Source: Clostridia bacterium (GTDB taxonomy: Bacteria; Bacillota; Clostridia; UMGS1810). From it: a DNA stretch of 6,049 bases. Position 1 is the stretch's first letter. Each line of letters starts with the position of its first letter. Below are positions 5,643-6,049 of this stretch, one piece after another. Position numbers and translations under genes: made by a program. The notes under the pieces were generated by a model that saw only the letters and a program-made list of their open reading frames with translations, had not been told where the DNA came from and ran no database searches. The DNA is taken from the NCBI GenBank assembly GCA_017629325.1, contig JAGBXL010000226.1:1-6049 (forward strand), in the 5' to 3' direction.

Positions 5643-6049
5643 ATGGCTCTTATAAAAACAAGCGGACTGATTTTAAAATATGTAAATCTTAATGATAACG
5701 ACCGCCTTTTTACAATTTTCACAAAAGATATGGGCAAGATAACTGCAATGTCAAAGGGCATACGCTCTCATAAGCATAAGGATTTTGCTTCTCTCGGGCT
5801 CTACTCTTTCAGTGAGCTTGTTCTCGATGATTCAAGAGGTCTTATCTACATAAATTCCGCTAATCTTATAGAAAACTTCTATAATCTTCGCACAATGCTG
5901 GAAAAAACAAGCCTTGTTTCATATTTTGCCGACCTTGTGTCGTTTTTGGCCGACGAAATATCGGGCGATGACGAATTCTTTTCTTTTATTTTAAATACAA
6001 TATATTTAACAGCAAAAGTCGAACCTGAAAAGATTGATGATGCTATATC
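5643..6049 (+). CDS. recO: DNA repair protein RecO (3' end outside window)
   Basis: The first 135 codons are present and the frame stays open to the right edge. The ATG follows AAAAGAGGT (5628-5636) at good spacing. The N-terminal region fits the RecO OB-fold: SGLILKYVNLNDNDRLFTIF, then TKDMGKITAMSKGIRSHKHK, followed by strands up to about residue 75 and the beginning of the helical domain (LVSYFADLVSFLADE). RecO works with RecR (and RecF) to load RecA on SSB-coated single-stranded DNA in recombinational repair. Its usual place is directly after era, as here. The C-terminal zinc-finger region, if present, is outside the window. Confidence 0.92.
   Translation, partial: MALIKTSGLILKYVNLNDNDRLFTIFTKDMGKITAMSKGIRSHKHKDFASLGLYSFSELVLDDSRGLIYINSANLIENFYNLRTMLEKTSLVSYFADLVSFLADEISGDDEFFSFILNTIYLTAKVEPEKIDDAI

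Noticed and set aside
1..6049. Mobile element, CRISPR, toxin-antitoxin, riboswitch or other novel system
   Set aside because: No direct-repeat arrays, transposase or recombinase motifs or long structured leader seen; the window is almost entirely filled by known-family genes in a conserved order.

Overview
The window looks like a chromosomal segment of an endospore-forming, low-GC Clostridia-type Firmicute. The reasons are AT-rich DNA, strong Shine-Dalgarno sites of the GGAGGTGAT type, several TTG/GTG starts, and three sporulation genes (ylbJ, yqfC, yqfD) beside the phoH-ybeY-era-recO housekeeping block. The genus cannot be fixed from the sequence alone.

Layout: (i) 2-685 (+) is the C-terminal part of a secreted G5 + 3D-domain protein, probably a cell-wall hydrolase, which enters from outside the window. 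(ii) 689-734 is a near-perfect hairpin with T-tracts that can terminate transcription from both sides; it contains the stop codon of the next gene. (iii) 708-1757 (-) is a YlbJ-type sporulation membrane protein. (iv) About 1758-1815 is a very short divergent control region. (v) From there to the right edge runs a tightly packed (+) operon: yqfC, yqfD, phoH, ybeY, era, recO (the last cut by the window edge), with gaps of only 2-14 bases.

How it works together: ylbJ and yqfC-yqfD are mother-cell sporulation genes in Bacillus subtilis (sigma-E regulon). Here they diverge from one short region in which sigma-E-like -10 elements on the two strands touch. phoH, ybeY, era and recO serve RNA metabolism, 16S rRNA/30S maturation and recombinational repair, and are needed in growing cells. 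A good sigma-A-like promoter inside the 3' part of yqfD (2990-3018) could supply them without sporulation. Compared with the B. subtilis order (yqfC-yqfD-phoH-yqfF-ybeY-dgkA-cdd-era-recO), yqfF/pgpH, dgkA and cdd are absent here.

Every gene belongs to a known family. I found no mobile element, CRISPR array, RNA gene or evidence of an undescribed system. The points worth a second look are about control and translation starts: the shared divergent promoter, a possible AUU start for ylbJ, a probably mis-assigned start for yqfC, the embedded promoter and the two-way terminator. No stretch over 300 bases lacks a gene.
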